Positions 48,301 through 60,451 of a stretch of 64,000 nt of DNA are shown piece after piece. The first letter of the stretch is position 1. Each line of letters opens with the position of its first letter. The notes under the pieces are model-generated. The model had not been told where the DNA came from and did not search any database. It saw only the letters and a program-made list of their open reading frames with translations. Made by a program: the position numbers and the translations under genes. The stretch is from Tetmemena sp. SeJ-2015 (Eukaryota > Ciliophora > Spirotrichea > Sporadotrichida > Oxytrichidae). The stretch spans positions 124,001-188,000 of the forward strand of contig JAJKFJ010021011.1 of NCBI GenBank assembly GCA_027382625.1, in the 5' to 3' direction.

Positions 48301-51300
48301 GCCATTTCTCTATTTGCTTTAATGATAACTTATTTAGACTTGCAAAAAAATGTGCTTGAAGACTTGTCACAGTATTCGAGAGAGGGATATCGAACTCTAG
48401 TGATGGCGATGCGTCAAGTACCAGAGGAGGAGTTCATCAACTATAACAAGATATACTCTAAGCTAGTCAACTCTAACAGCCCTTACAAAGATAAGAAGAT
48501 CACAGAGCTCTATGTCAAGATGGAAAAGAAGCTGAGGTACCTTGGCTGCACAGCAATAGAGGACAAGCTTCAAGATGGAGTGCCACAAACTATAGCCATG
48601 CTAATCAAGGCAGACATTAGATTCTGGATGCTGACAGGAGATAAGCTAGAGACTGCAATTGAAATAGCAAAGTCTTGCAGGATCATCCTAGATGGAAATT
48701 AGCTCCTTATACTCTCAACAAACGACTTCGAAATCCTTAATAGAACTCTTGAAAACCAGTTGGAAATTTAAGGTTTAGACGTTGAAAAGAAGGTGAAGTC
48801 CCTCAAACATTTTGATCAGCAGAATATGGTCATAGCTATTGATGGGTCGACTTTAAACTTAGTGCTTGAAGATCCTGAGCTTGAACAAAAGTTCTTTTAT
48901 GTCTCACTGGTAGCCAAGTCAGTCATCTGTTGCAGAGTTTCACCCAAGCAGAAAGGCAGACATAGTGGCTCTCTATAAAAAGAGAGGAACTTGGGTGACC
49001 ATGAGTATAGGAGACGGAGCAAATGATGTCTCCATGATCTTAGAGGCTGACATCGGTATTGGTATCAAAGGTAAAGAAGGAACTTAAGCAGTGAGAAACG
49101 CAGATTACGCTATCTCTCAATTCCGCTTTCATCTAGAAGTTGCTGCTTGTCCACGGTCACTGGGGTTACAGAAGAGTAGCTAAGATGATTTGCTTACTAC
49201 TTTTACAAGAATGTAGTCCTAGTATTCACAGAAATCTACTTTGCAACTCACAACGGATTCTCAGGCTAGATTTTCTTTGCAGATTGGCTTCCTATGCTCT
49301 ATAATGCTATCTTCACAAGCTGGCCTTGCCTTCTCGCTTTTAACTATGAGCAGGATGTTAATCCTCACTATGCCTACAGATATCCAATCACTTATATCCT
49401 GCTCCATTTTGTAACAATCATTCAATAAATACTTATAAAGCAGGTTAGGAAGGCAGGTATTTTAACTTTACAATATTCTGGCGTCAAATTATTCTCGCAG
49501 CCTGGCACGGAGTTGCCGTCTTCCATGTTACTATGATGTCTGCTATGATGAATCCCATCGACTCAAGTGGCTTAACTCGCGAGCACTGGTATTATTCCAC
49601 TATCGCTTTTACTCTCATTAAATAAGATGAGTTGATGTCCATATAATAAAATCATTATACACATAGTGAGCTATAAGCTATTCTTGGAGTCAAACTACTT
49701 TCAATTTGAAAATTTCTTTTTATACACTTTATAGTAGAGTGCTCTTATACACATTTAAAGTTTAGATATTTTTCTCAGCAGATCAGATCTCTGCTAGTGT
49801 TTCAGTTCTCGCTGAATGGAGTTATGAATATTATCATTCATGATCAGTAGAATGAGATATGCAATTTTTATGCCAGCTGTGCTAAGTGGCATGAAATTTT
49901 GGCTGTTGAATGTGACGATGCCGTTCATCTGCCTGCTACCAGACTTCTTACTTAAGCATGGACGAGCCATCTTCTACCCCTACCCGGCTGAGAAGATCAT
50001 GATCGAGCAAAAGAAGAACCCTCATTACTCCTTCTTAGAGACCACTATTAAGTCCAACATTAATCCAACCAAATCGATTATATGGTTAATGTTTTTCTAT
50101 AATCAAGTAGTGAATGAGTTCTTGACTAATGTGATGCGCAAGAATAAAAGTTACGGGCACCTGACCTCCAAGGCACTGAGTGAGATGGAGAAATAGAGTG
50201 TGGTGTCGGGAGTACTATCTTAATCTTCAAGCATGAAGCGCCTTAGTCCCAAAAACAAGGATTTGCACTTATTCTATCAAAATCATCTTTAGTTTAAGAT
50301 ATACATAAAGGATAACTTGGAGAAATATCGCCCTCCTTCTTCGCAAAGAAGGGAAAGATAAGTTTCAAAGATAGATAAGTCAGACTTCTCTGCGGAGAGG
50401 CCTGAGGAACCTACTCCGGGAGAATAAAAGAGAGCGTCCGACTTAAAAGCGCAGCGAGAGAGAAGAAAGTCAAAGCGTCAAGAGAAGGTTGCAGCTGCGG
50501 CAGGGGATGTGTCTCCAGAGTATTAGAATAGAAACAAGCTGGGGAAATACTCTCCTGAGCAAGAGGAAGCCAACAATGTTTGGAGTAATGGATAATTAGA
50601 TATATTTTCCTATGAAGATGAATGTACAAGTAGGAGCCTAGGAATTCCAACTTGACAACTAAAGAAACAAGCCTCGAAAGTCATAAAAAGCAGAAGTCGC
50701 TAATCAAGAGCGGGAAGAAAAGAGTAGGAAAAAGAAGATAGCAGAGAAGAAAGTGAGTCAAGATGTTCAAGAGTAAGAAAGTGGAGGTGATGGCAGTGGA
50801 AGTCAAAACCTGAATCAGAGTGATATTCTAAATGCCTCCACTTCTTAGTTAATGGGTCTCAATCCTAAAAAGGGAGAAAAGAGAGCAGAGGAGAAGGAGA
50901 ATAGGAGACTTGCAAGAATGAAACTTATTATTCTTCTTCTTCATAAAGTTGAAGTATAGTTTGAATGGCTGAAAAGGAGAAGGAAGAGAGAAGGCGCGCA
51001 GCTGAGAAGAATAAGAAGAGAGGCGATTAAAGCACGCACTAGTTACTGCTGAACGAAAGCAAGTATCAGTCAGGAGCTGAAGGCCCAGAGGACGAAGAAG
51101 CAGTTGAGGAATAAACTTTATCTACAACTGGTTTGAAGTCCAAGCTCAAGAATCAGCTGAAGGAGAAGTAACTTCAAAAAGAGAAGGATAAGTAGAAAGC
51201 CATGAGGAGGGAAAGAGAAAGACAGCGTCAAGAAGAGGAGGAGGAGGATTAAGACGAGGAAGAAGAAGAAGAGTATGATGAAGAAGAGGAGGAAGGTGAT

Positions 51301-52669
51301 GAAGAATATGACGATGAAGAAGACTAAGAAGAGTACGACGACGAAGAGGATGATGACGACCAGGATACTCAAGATGAGGAGGAAGAAGAGGAGGAGCAGC
51401 AACAGTAAAAGGGAAGAAGAGGCAACAAAGAGCCGCACTAGCAGGAGAGGACGAGGGGCATGAGTCAGATGAGGGAACAGAGCTACAAGGAGAGGAAGAA
51501 GAAGCTGATGGAGAACATCAAGAAGGATCAGCAAAAGCAGAGAAAGGAAGAAGCCGATTTCATGAAAGCCTCCTACCACTCTACCAAGTCCAATCCAAGT
51601 GATTGTATACTGATCTATGTTCCTTGTAGTATGATTATTGGTAAACAACAACCTCTCACTCTCAAAGATAGACGAATTTAACATCAAAGCAGAGAGGCAG
51701 AGGAATAAGAAGGAGGACAAGAACACCAAGCGAGCTGTGAAGGACCACCTCTATGGGCGTGTGGCAGGCAACTCTAAGATAGTCTATGAAAATGCAAAGG
51801 TCAACCTCAACACCAACAGTTCCAGCTCCGACAAGAGACTCCTTTATTTAAGAACTGAGATTTGAATATCATCTTAACATATAAGGTATATAGATACCAC
51901 ACATGATATCGTTCCAAGGATTCTCATAGATATCGGACACCACAACCAATTTGGGATCCAACTACCCCTTAGGTAACTTGGCGCTTGCATCTCACTACTC
52001 TAATCTAAACTTACCGCCTGAAAGGTTGAGGCAGGAGGGTCATCCTTTAGAGAAGGGTAATATGGGTAGCACCTTTGCCTCGAGCACAAAAATCAAGACT
52101 AAGAAAATGCCGAAGCGGTATGTGCAAAAGTACAGAGACCTCATCAATACTCAAGGAGGGGACAGCACTGCTTAGATGTAGAATTAATCTAGGGAGGGCG
52201 AGAGTGCTGAGTAAGAAGCTTTGAGGATGGCGAGCGGCTTCTAATTTTAAAATCAAACGAGTGGGTAGGACCTTAATCAGCTGCAGCAAAGAGTTTACGT
52301 GACTGGCTCTCATTTCAGAGACGCCATAGCATTTTAAAAGCGCACTTTAAATACTTAGTTGATTATATATGGCCATGCCTAGTAACTTGGATAGAGCTAT
52401 GGATTCGAGCATCATGAGCAGAGATATAAGGTAGTCCAATCAGGCCCTCATCCAAAATACTTCAAATTATATAGTAAAAGGATTTTAGTTATAGCAATAC
52501 TGAAAATGGAAGATCAATGACACCCTTGACTGAGAACTTCAGACCACCAAATAGCAGTAGAACTCCCATCCCTCAAAACCGCAACCCTCTTCCTGGTGCA
52601 ATTCCTCAGCCCATTCAAAACCAAAGGATCCACACTTAAAATGATGAATCGAGGTTCAAATATAAATGA
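45392..52669 (+). CDS. P4-ATPase phospholipid flippase with long charged C-terminal extension
   Basis: A P-type ATPase of class IV (aminophospholipid flippase). Seen in order: [26 protein letters not shown] (46130-46230; shown in part by [11 protein letters not shown]), [10 protein letters not shown] (46788), phosphorylation site DKTGTLT (Asp at 47493), [16 protein letters not shown] (47960-48010), [20 protein letters not shown] hinge (about 48625-48670), GDGANDVSM (about 49010-49035), and the C-terminal helices to about 50110. The reading then continues without TGA into a Ser/Lys/Gln-rich tail and, after two IESs, a Lys/Glu coiled coil and an acidic Asp/Glu run (51235-51400), ending at TGA 52667. 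That tail is unusually long, so a second gene could start within it. Introns 46260-46389 and 46601-46662 are clear. Four one-base breaks (about 48955, 49128, 49194, 49460) lie in conserved motifs. Confidence 0.85.
46451..46492 (+). other. Probable IES, pointer AAATGAAT
   Basis: An 8-bp repeat brackets 46459-46484. Removal brings LTIIQQQMN next to the conserved KEAFED, but the frame is off by one, suggesting an indel just downstream. Confidence 0.65.
50575..50625 (+). other. IES, pointer AATGT
   Basis: The 41-bp segment 50580-50620; removal joins EQEEANN to VQVGAQEFQ in frame, linking the flippase tail to the charged extension. Confidence 0.75.
50916..50967 (+). other. IES, pointer GAATG
   Basis: The 42-bp segment 50921-50962; removal joins NRRLARM to AEKEKEERR in frame in the charged extension. 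Confidence 0.75.
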
Positions 52670-52930
52670 TCCACTTTCAAAATATCATAATGAATTGAGT
52701 TTTAATTAAATTTTCCTTTTTTAATTGCTTTATTTATTAAATAATTTTAAGTAGATGGAGAAAATTAAATTTAATAAAACATCAATGGAAGCTATAACAA
52801 ATTTATATTATGAAATCAATTATAAATTATGAATATAAAAAATATTATTTCTTGGGCTTATTCATTCTAATATAATCTTGTAAAAAATATTACGAATTAA
52901 AAATTATCTGATCTTCTTTATAGAAATTAA
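52670..52930. other. AT-rich spacer
   Basis: No coding reading seen. It lies between the flippase stop and the plus-strand DPH2 segment. Confidence 0.45.
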
Positions 52931-52939
52931 GAATTTAAT

Positions 52940-53257
52940 ATAATTTTTGAAGCAAGTTCAATAGTTGTATAGAAATACCATTTGGAAAAGGTTTCAGCGC
53001 ACCTCCGAGAGAGCTCTTGCAAAAAGTATGAATAAGACAATTAATTTTATTTCATTTTTTTTTCTTCGAGAATCATTATTGATTGATGAGTTAGTATAGC
53101 GCTGCAGTTCCCAGATTCCCTCCTCACTGACTCCACTGAAGTTTACATGTATATGCTAGAAAACTTCCCAGACAAGTACTTCTATGTACTCGGTGATACG
53201 TAAGTCAACAGAAACATAAATTAACATAAAAATTATGGAGGACTTGGCAACTCTTGA
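52940..53257 (+). CDS. DPH2: DPH2, N-terminal MDSs (inverted relative to the rest)
   Basis: The plus strand encodes KYHLEKVSALQFPDSLLTDS, then YMYMLENF and KYFYVLGDT. This is the start of a DPH1/DPH2-type diphthamide synthesis protein (family pattern ALQFPD.LL, then VLGDTSYG). The reading stops at a GTAAGT donor right after GDT (53209). The expected next residues, SYGECCIDD, are found only on the opposite strand at about 54530. An 11-bp sequence, GCAACTCTTGA, at 53247-53257 recurs in reverse complement at 54574-54584 and would join the two parts inside the intron. One ordinary IES (pointer AGCGC) interrupts this segment. The exact start codon was not fixed. Confidence 0.85.
52996..53102 (+). 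other. IES, pointer AGCGC
   Basis: The 97-bp segment 53001-53097; removal joins YHLEKVSA to LQFPDSLL in frame, giving the conserved DPH2 start. Confidence 0.88.
53247..53257 (+). repeat. Pointer GCAACTCTTGA, copy 1 (inverted pair with 54574-54584)
   Basis: An 11-bp match with the reverse complement of 54574-54584. It lies 38 bp inside the intron that begins at 53209. Recombination between the copies would invert one DPH2 part and form an intron of about 95 nt ending TTTAG. Confidence 0.85.
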
Positions 53258-53299
53258 TCTATTATGTAAATGATTAAAATAATATTATTTCTTCAGCAT

Positions 53300-54584
53300 A
53301 TATTTTAAATTAATTGTGACCACAGTGATGTTGAATCGCTTGAATGGAATCAAACTAGTCTCTGGGCAGCTCACAACCACATACAAATCGATCTATAAAA
53401 TTCAATTCATTATAGTCTAAACATGCATAGAATTTTCTGCAATTCAAAACAAGAGTCATTTACAAAAATCAACTTACGAATTAGAAGTTTTTTAGCTTGG
53501 GTTCATTAAGCTTCCCAATAAGCACTTCATAAAATTTCTTTCCTTTCTTCAACAGTGAAAGCTTCAGTTCATTTATTATTTCCTAAAAAGGATTAAAGAT
53601 TAAGAAAATCTTTCCTACCATATAATTATCAACTGCAACAGTGCCAACTAGTATTCCTATGACCTCCGCATCTCTTATCTTCTCAATATTGTTGAATCTC
53701 TGTGTGAGTTGCCTATTTATGTCTCTCTTAGCTATCTAGCTCAACTCTTGAGTGGCTATGCTGTAAGTCAAAAGCTAAGGTATGTCTTAACTTGCTCCAA
53801 CGCACAGAGTCAGAGAGTTAATAAAAATGCCTGCTCTAATCTAAGATATAGAAATAAGAGAGTTGATCAAACTAGATGCTACAGAGAGCACATCATCCAT
53901 GTCTTCAGAGCTAATTTGTCTTTCACTTATAAAAAGAACACATTTCTTTGTGTCCTTGTCTTCATGCCCTATTTCGAAACTTCTACCAAGCAGCTTCAGT
54001 TAATCCGATTATTCAGCTTTATTCTGTGAGTTGTTTATTTGAGGAATGAGAGTAAACTTCTGGGAATCAACTGTTCCTAAGATGACTTTGAAATTAGGTT
54101 GTTCCTATTCGAAATACTGTGATAGTTGAGATAGAATATGGTCTCCAAGACCAAGGAGTTAGCTGTCTAGGTAAACTAATAGCAGGCTTGAGTTTGCATC
54201 GTCCTTTGAAATTTAAGAGGGTAGCTAGCTCACTAGACTCTCAAGATTAGATTGCAGGTCAATAATAAAGAGACAATTAAATAATAATGATCACCCTGGG
54301 GGATAGTTTCTGGAAGTAAACACAGTTGATTATATTTAGAGATCTTACATGTTTGCAAGAAGTTTACGTAGAGAATTTCTTTGTCAGGTCTCGTGGGCGA
54401 TTTAGAGGCAGTGGAAAGACAGCAAGGGCCAAAGTGAATAATACTTATTATTATAGAGTATTTAATTGAATGATCATGTCGTTGCTATTCAGATGACTTG
54501 CATTCACATCGTCAATGCAACATTCTCCATACGACCTAAAGATAAAGCATTAAAGTTATTTCGCTTGCTTAATTCAAGAGTTGC
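53300..54584 (-). CDS. DPH2: DPH2, remaining MDSs
   Basis: DPH2 takes part with DPH1 in the first step of diphthamide formation on elongation factor 2. Read from 54530 downward: SYGECCIDDVNASHLNSND, then HFGPCCLST (Cys-rich family motifs), a middle part with KVILGTVDS and LGRSFEIGHEDKD, then ITQRFNNIEKIRDAEVIGIL-like sequence (about 53650-53700; KIRDAEVIGILVGTVAVDNY), KLNEPKLKNF (about 53495) and IDLYVVVSCPETSLIP (about 53350-53395). Introns are visible at 53583-53618 and near 53440-53490. One IES with pointer ATTCA is resolved. The C-terminus after NITVVT is not closed by a TGA, so a last MDS is missing or the end is imprecise. Confidence 0.85.
54435..54471 (-). other. IES, pointer ATTCA
   Basis: The 27-bp segment 54440-54466; removal joins NSNDMII to HFGPCCLST, restoring the conserved DPH2 motif. 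Confidence 0.88.
54574..54584 (-). repeat. Pointer GCAACTCTTGA, copy 2 (reverse complement on + strand)
   Basis: This is the partner of 53247-53257. In gene sense it is followed by an AT-rich stretch and the acceptor TTTAG at the SYGECC exon. Confidence 0.85.
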
Positions 54585-54589
54585 ATAAT

Positions 54590-55080
54590 AACCATTTAAA
54601 ATTGAGCTTTAATTTCTTGCCATATAGAAAAAGAGTAACTCGGAAATTAATGTGATGACTTCTAAAGCGGGGGCTAAATCTAATTATTTTGTGAAAATCT
54701 CATATGATGCCAATATTATGACTTAGTATTTTGACTTAATAGTTCTGCCTCTTTATTGCTCAACCGTTTAGAAACATTTCATTATTTATAAATTTAATAT
54801 AACTGAACCATATTTAAGATTCAACTCTTTATTGAATGATGACTAATATTCCTTACACTTTTAAATTTATTTAGTTGATCTTGCATCACGAAGATGATCT
54901 AAAATTAGAATTGACAATTTTTAATTTCTTAAAGTTAAATTGCAAATGCAACCCAGAAAAATTAAGCCTGGCCTTTTTAGATAATTTCAACTTTTATTTC
55001 TTTATGCGTATGATAGTTTGGGATACCTTTTTCTGAAGTAGTTTATTGTATATTCTTCTTGAGATAAGTTTGAAGATTAA
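54590..55080. other. AT-rich spacer
   Basis: No convincing coding reading on either strand; it separates DPH2 from the Gln/Asn-rich gene. Confidence 0.45.
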
Positions 55081-55082
55081 AA

Positions 55083-58000
55083 ATGTCTTAAAAGCGGTAG
55101 CCACTTCCCTCTACTTAGAGACAGCCTTAACCCAAGAGCTCAACTCAACCCATTTTAGGATCTAAGATGTCCAATAGTATCAAGCAGCAATAACTCAAAC
55201 TCAAGGAACAACTGTAGCGAGAGTAAACTACTAAGAGTTTAAATTCTCAAAACGGACCTCCTCCTGATCATTTTCTAAAGGCTTATCTTATTTTGTGAAT
55301 ATGCAAAACTATATAAGCTTATTTATTATCCCAACCAGATAAATATCGATTAGAAATTTCAAAGTTTCACTGGCATTTAATAGTAACCAGCTCACAATAG
55401 CAACCACTTCAGCTAAACTCAAACTTTTAACAACCTAAATTAGCATATCCTTGGCTCATTCCAGCCCAAGACAATGCTCTCAACTTTGTAAAACTTCAAC
55501 CTTAATAACTCTGCGACTGCCCTCTCCTATTAAACTTTCAACTAGACCTAGCCACTAAAGCCAACCCTCTAAATCCTGCAGTCTTAATCCCTTAACAACT
55601 TTGGCAATGATAGAAATCACATCATGCAGTGCGGCAGCAATTAAAGCAGCGTCTAAAAGTAGTAAGCAGGTAAGAAGAGCAGTTCTAAGACGAGGAGAGT
55701 TCAAGTGCTGGATTAGGAGTCAGAGAATATCAAGCCATTCCACCCATCCATCCCAGATCACGTACCAGATCAAGTCCAATTAATCACCCAAAATAAGTTA
55801 CTGCAACAGCTCCTCAAAAATACTAACTATAAATAAGGTGGAGATAAGACAAAGAAGTAGCAAAATTAGCATCACCTGAACTTGAGCAAGAATTCTTTTG
55901 ATGCGAGGAGTGAGCACAGCAGAGAGGAGATCACCAAAGTGAGTAAACTATTTCAGAACAGGAAAGCCTCACATCAGCCATAGCTTGATGACAATTCTGA
56001 AATATTTCAGTCCGGATCGAGTGTGGAAGTCAAGAAACTAGGAAGCATTATCAGCATCAATACAGTAGGTGGCTATTATTAATTAAGAAGCTTTTAACAA
56101 TCGTTTTAAGTTTACAAACTTATGGAAAAATAATAATCCTTTTAAATTGCTTTAACTTCATTAAGATAATGTTGTATAAGCTTTTCTTCACATTATATAT
56201 TTGTGGCTAGATGAGGAGCAAGATGAGTTAGAGCGCTAAGTCTGTACGAAACCCCTCCTCCCAAAGAATTACTAAACCCCTGATTAATTAAGCTCACAAT
56301 TAAGACGATCAGACAGCAAGTGGTGTGGATTATTAAAACTAACAGTTTTCTTCGAATTAATTAAGAGCAGGGGCAATTAATTTGGAGCCCTAACAGTAAA
56401 AATAATTATATTAAGATCATCAGATATAAAACATGATGGCCGCAGATAGCAAACTCATGCGCCAAATTTAACTCCATCATCAACAGCTGTAGTTTACATA
56501 GAAACCCTCCCATTAAAAGCTCACCAATAATACATAAGCGCAAGGACTCTACCTCAATAACTTTAGCGAGTTGAATGACAACATGAGCTCGGGTGGTGGA
56601 AATATTCCAAGTTAGAAGAAAAGACCAAGTAGCAAAAGGGGAGGAGGCAACGGATCTGCAAATGGCCAACAGTCAGCCACGAATCAGCATCAAAAGAGCA
56701 ATCTAGAGAGATTTATGAGCAACACCAACTTATTTCATAACTAGATGGGGCTCTAGAGTCAACAACAACTTGCTAACAATGCGGGACTTAGTTACTCTCA
56801 ATCTCAGAGTCATATCAAACTAAAAACCAACTATTCTAAGTCAAAGAGAGGAGGAGGAGGTAATTAAGATTCCAACAATCAAATCAATAGAATTAGACAT
56901 GGGTTTTATAATAGAGATACAATTTTCTTATGATCAAATTGCTCAAAAGATGGCGCAGTCTATGAATATTGCAAACTTCAAAAATTTACTAGCTTAGTAA
57001 AGCAGCTAAAAACAAACCATATAAAAGAAGCAAGCCTCTGCCAAAAGTAATAACCAAGTACATCACTAACAAGCTTCATTTATAATATCAAATTTTATTT
57101 ATGTTGAGCTTCTACTATGAATGCACCTATGAATATGAATGCTGTATCTTCTACTTCTAATTTATTAACCTTCAATTCCATGGCAATCCCTTCTCAGATA
57201 TATTATTGCAATATCTAGTTTTTATAAGGTCACTTTAAATAGATTTACTTTCTGTTATGAAATATATCTCATTTTAGCAGGTATTTCCTCATTTCCATCT
57301 TTAGTTTTCTATTTAAAAATATGTGCATCTTTTTTAAAAACACAATAACAAAATCAAATACTTCCAACATCAGTTTCAATGGCTCTCTTGCAAAACAACT
57401 TCAGTTCTTAGAAAATCAATCACGAAGCTTTGAATTCTGCTTCAGTAGGCTAGATTAGGAATTAGAAGAACATTCAGGGCAGCACTTAGCAACGCGGTGG
57501 GAGCAAAGCGTTTTTGAAAGCCACAATTGAAAACATGAAGCGCACAAATGAGCTTGTGAAATCTTAATAAATCCAGTTACAGCAACAGAACTAACTGATT
57601 TAGAATTAGCAGCATTAAATCATGATGCAACAACAGCAGATCTTGCATCAGTCATAGTAGACAATATACACTCAATAATAAAAGCTTAGTGTAGAGTTAA
57701 ATAGTTATTAATCTATTGCTCAAGGTGATTTGTAGAAGAGATCGATTAGAAGTTCAGAATAAGTGGACGTTAGCGAACACGATCTAATGTTATAAGAGTA
57801 GTATCAGCTCAATACAACTCCAGGTCCGCTATCAAACACTCATAATATCTCCCATAGTCGTGCGATAGCAAACAACCACACCAGTCAAAGTACCAAAAAT
57901 AACTAAAGAGTGCAAGAGCTGATGGTAATCCAAAATCATTAGGCATTAAATGCACAAAGTAAGAATAATGGCTGTGTGGCAAGTCAAAGTGTATCTTAAT

Positions 58001-59851
58001 TTTCTGCTGCAGAATCCACTCAAAAGAAGAGTCTGAAGAGGAACAATAGTGCAAGCGTTAAATTCTTGGATGCACTATAGCAAACATCCTAGAGTGAAAA
58101 ACGTAATGTAAAGTTTAACTTGCAAAAAGATGGACAGTACTAGCTCTACACCCATACTGGCTTTGACAATATGAAGTTTCAAAGATAAAATGGCTAACGA
58201 TCATAAATTAATCTTCATAATTAGTAGCAACCTGAGAACAGTATTAGCGCGAATAACTTATCTGCAATAAATCAGAGCAAAGGTGACACATTGCACAATA
58301 TATCGAGCAGCTAGGGCCATCAGGGAACTTAGGATAGCCAAGGGCGCAACTCGATTTAGCCCAAGAAGCAATCAATGACGAGAACTTAGTCAAAACCAAG
58401 GATAGACACCATTCAAGCTTAGCAAGATAATCAAAGGCTCAATCCTCATCAGTTTTAATAACCAAATTTCAATGTTACCTAGCAGAAATAGGAGGCAGTA
58501 ACAATGAATGAGTATTTCAAAAAGGAAGATAGCGAGGAGAGAGGTAGAAAAATGAATAGAGAATAATCTCAAGGGAGTCTAAGTAGGTAAAAGTCTCAGG
58601 CAAAGCTCCAAACCTTCCATCAATTGATTCCCTCGTAATAGTAGGCTCTTTAAATTGATAACAGCTAGACCACTCAGAATTAATTTGATACCTAAAATAG
58701 AAGTGTAGCCCCGCTCAAAAGAGAACCTTCTTAGTCTGCAATCTTACAAATCTCTAATTAGATGGCCAAGAATTACAATCAATAAAAGAATCCGATGATA
58801 AGTCTAGCTAACTGCTACTCTATGGCGAGCTTAGGAAGCGTTGATCATAATCTTAACATTTAAAACATTAAGTAGCATATGAACAATAACAATAATAACT
58901 GCATATCTCCTGTGAGGAAAGCGCTCTAGTAAGAGTAGAATAGTTTGGAAGGAACTTAAATCAATAATTAATACAAGATAATTGGACAGGAGAATCTACA
59001 GTTGCTTAAAATAAGAAAATGCAAAGGACTGGGCCTATAAAGGCTATTAGAAAAGAAGCTGAGGATGGAACTGCAGTTGTTGATGGCAGCTTAGGAAGTA
59101 ATATTTTCAAATAAGCATAATCACTCAACATTAGCAAAGGTATTGATTCCTCTAATAAACTGAATTAAGGAGGAGTAAGAATCTTAAATGCTAATCAATA
59201 GTTTGGCAAAGTCATTCCTTCCTAAAGTACACCTTCGAATTAAGATCTCACTCCTCATCATCACTAGGTGAGTGATAAAAACGATTCAAGATCACAATCA
59301 TTGTTTATTGTTATTTGAATGACTTCATAAGTTTTAAAATAGAATGGTAAAACTCAGTCTAGAATAAAAGTCAAAGAATGATAAGATAGTTGGCCTAGAG
59401 TGATAATGTCAAAGATTTACTTCGAAAGACCTCCCGAGAGCGAATGTAAGACATGGCCAGAATAGTTAAGGATGTAAAAGATCCCAATGCCAATCCTTCT
59501 CAAGCAAATTAATCCTCTTCAGGATAAATTAGCGGAGGAATTGTTTCAGCAATCACAAGAACAGCTTCCCTGAAGAATTTCAAGGACAGATAATTAGAGC
59601 TTAAGATTAATATTGATGCTTCATTTTAAATTTAGCAGCACTTTTAATGTCCTGATGCTAGGTTAACACCAATTATGAAAGATGAAGAGGAAGATGAAAA
59701 TTTTATTGAGAAGGACAGCACTTTTATGATACCTTTAAACCCTAGCACCTCTTAGCTTGAAAAAGTAGATGAGACTCTTGATGAAATAAAGGGGCTTCTT
59801 ATAAGTCTTGAGACAGGGATCAAGATTGAAGATCAATAAAATTTATCTTGA
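55083..59851 (+). CDS. Long Gln/Asn/Ser-rich protein, unknown function
   Basis: Start ATG 55083 (MSQKRQPLPSTQRQPQP), stop TGA 59849-59851. The product is dominated by Gln, Asn, Ser, Lys and His, with most Gln encoded by TAA/TAG. Short, less biased stretches occur: a charged patch at 55740-56060, a Gly/Ser-rich patch near 56590-56660, and a helical C-terminus (KSQRMIRQLAQSDNVKDLL, about 59370-59420, and an acidic end with ETLDEIKGLLISLETGIK). One IES near the 5' end is resolved. Others must lie near 56070-56250, 56880-56930, 57060-57360 and 59280-59360, where AT-rich DNA breaks the frame. A regulatory or kinase-associated region is possible, but no catalytic motif was seen. Confidence 0.6.
55287..55324 (+). 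other. IES, pointer CTTATTT
   Basis: The 24-bp segment 55294-55317 contains a TGA; removal joins DHFLKAYLI to YYPNQINID in frame. Confidence 0.78.
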
Positions 59852-60003
59852 GCCGTCTCACGTATGAAATGAAGCAGATCAAATAAGTTTAAGATTATAT
59901 TTTCATAATTAACGAGTTCACGGATATATACAATGCTCAGACTTCTTAAGAGTTAAGAAATTTCTAATTAAAATAAGCATCAAAGTCGAGACCAAATAGG
60001 ATC

Positions 60004-60451
60004 TCACTTTGTATAAAACTTTCTGCCATACCTCCTTCTATCTAGCATTTACTTGAATTTCTCTTTCTTAACTCTTTCAGCTTCTTCTTTCTCAGCCTAG
60101 CCTCTGAGTCTCTCCTTAGCTTTTCTCTCTTCTTAAGTTTCGAATTAATCTCTATCTGAGATGTAGTTGTCCTCCTAATTATCCTATGAATGCTAATCTG
60201 CATTATTGCTTGGCTCTTCTTATGATCTTATTTTGCTATTTATGAGCTCACTTTGCTAAAGAATTTCTTCTGGGAGTTCAGCAATCTAGCAAGACATATT
60301 AGATCTAATCATAAATACTTACTTTGTAGAGTTCATCATAATATAATTATAGGTGTTCATCTGTAGCAGGGTATATCTTCTTCTTTTCCAGTTTATGCTT
60401 GCTTACTTATTCCAAGTAGTTTTCCCATCTAAACGATGAATCAGATGCCAT
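60004..60451 (-). CDS. Small charged protein with coiled coil, unknown function
   Basis: Start ATG 60451 (MASDSSFRWENYLEQVSKHK), stop TGA 60004, about 135 residues. One clear 37-nt GT-AG intron (60286-60322) joins YDELYK to IAELPEEIL. The C-terminal half is Glu/Lys/Arg/Gln-rich (EERKAKERLRGQAEKEEAER), a probable coiled coil ending in a basic tail. No IES detected. Family unknown. Confidence 0.7.

Noticed and set aside
51118..51729. Minus-strand open frame of 203 codons, strongly Leu/Phe-rich
   Set aside because: It is the antisense shadow of the Asp/Glu/Lys-rich plus-strand tail; its composition follows directly from the complementary codons.
53709..54029. Plus-strand open frame of 106 codons
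   Set aside because: It is antisense to the conserved middle of DPH2.
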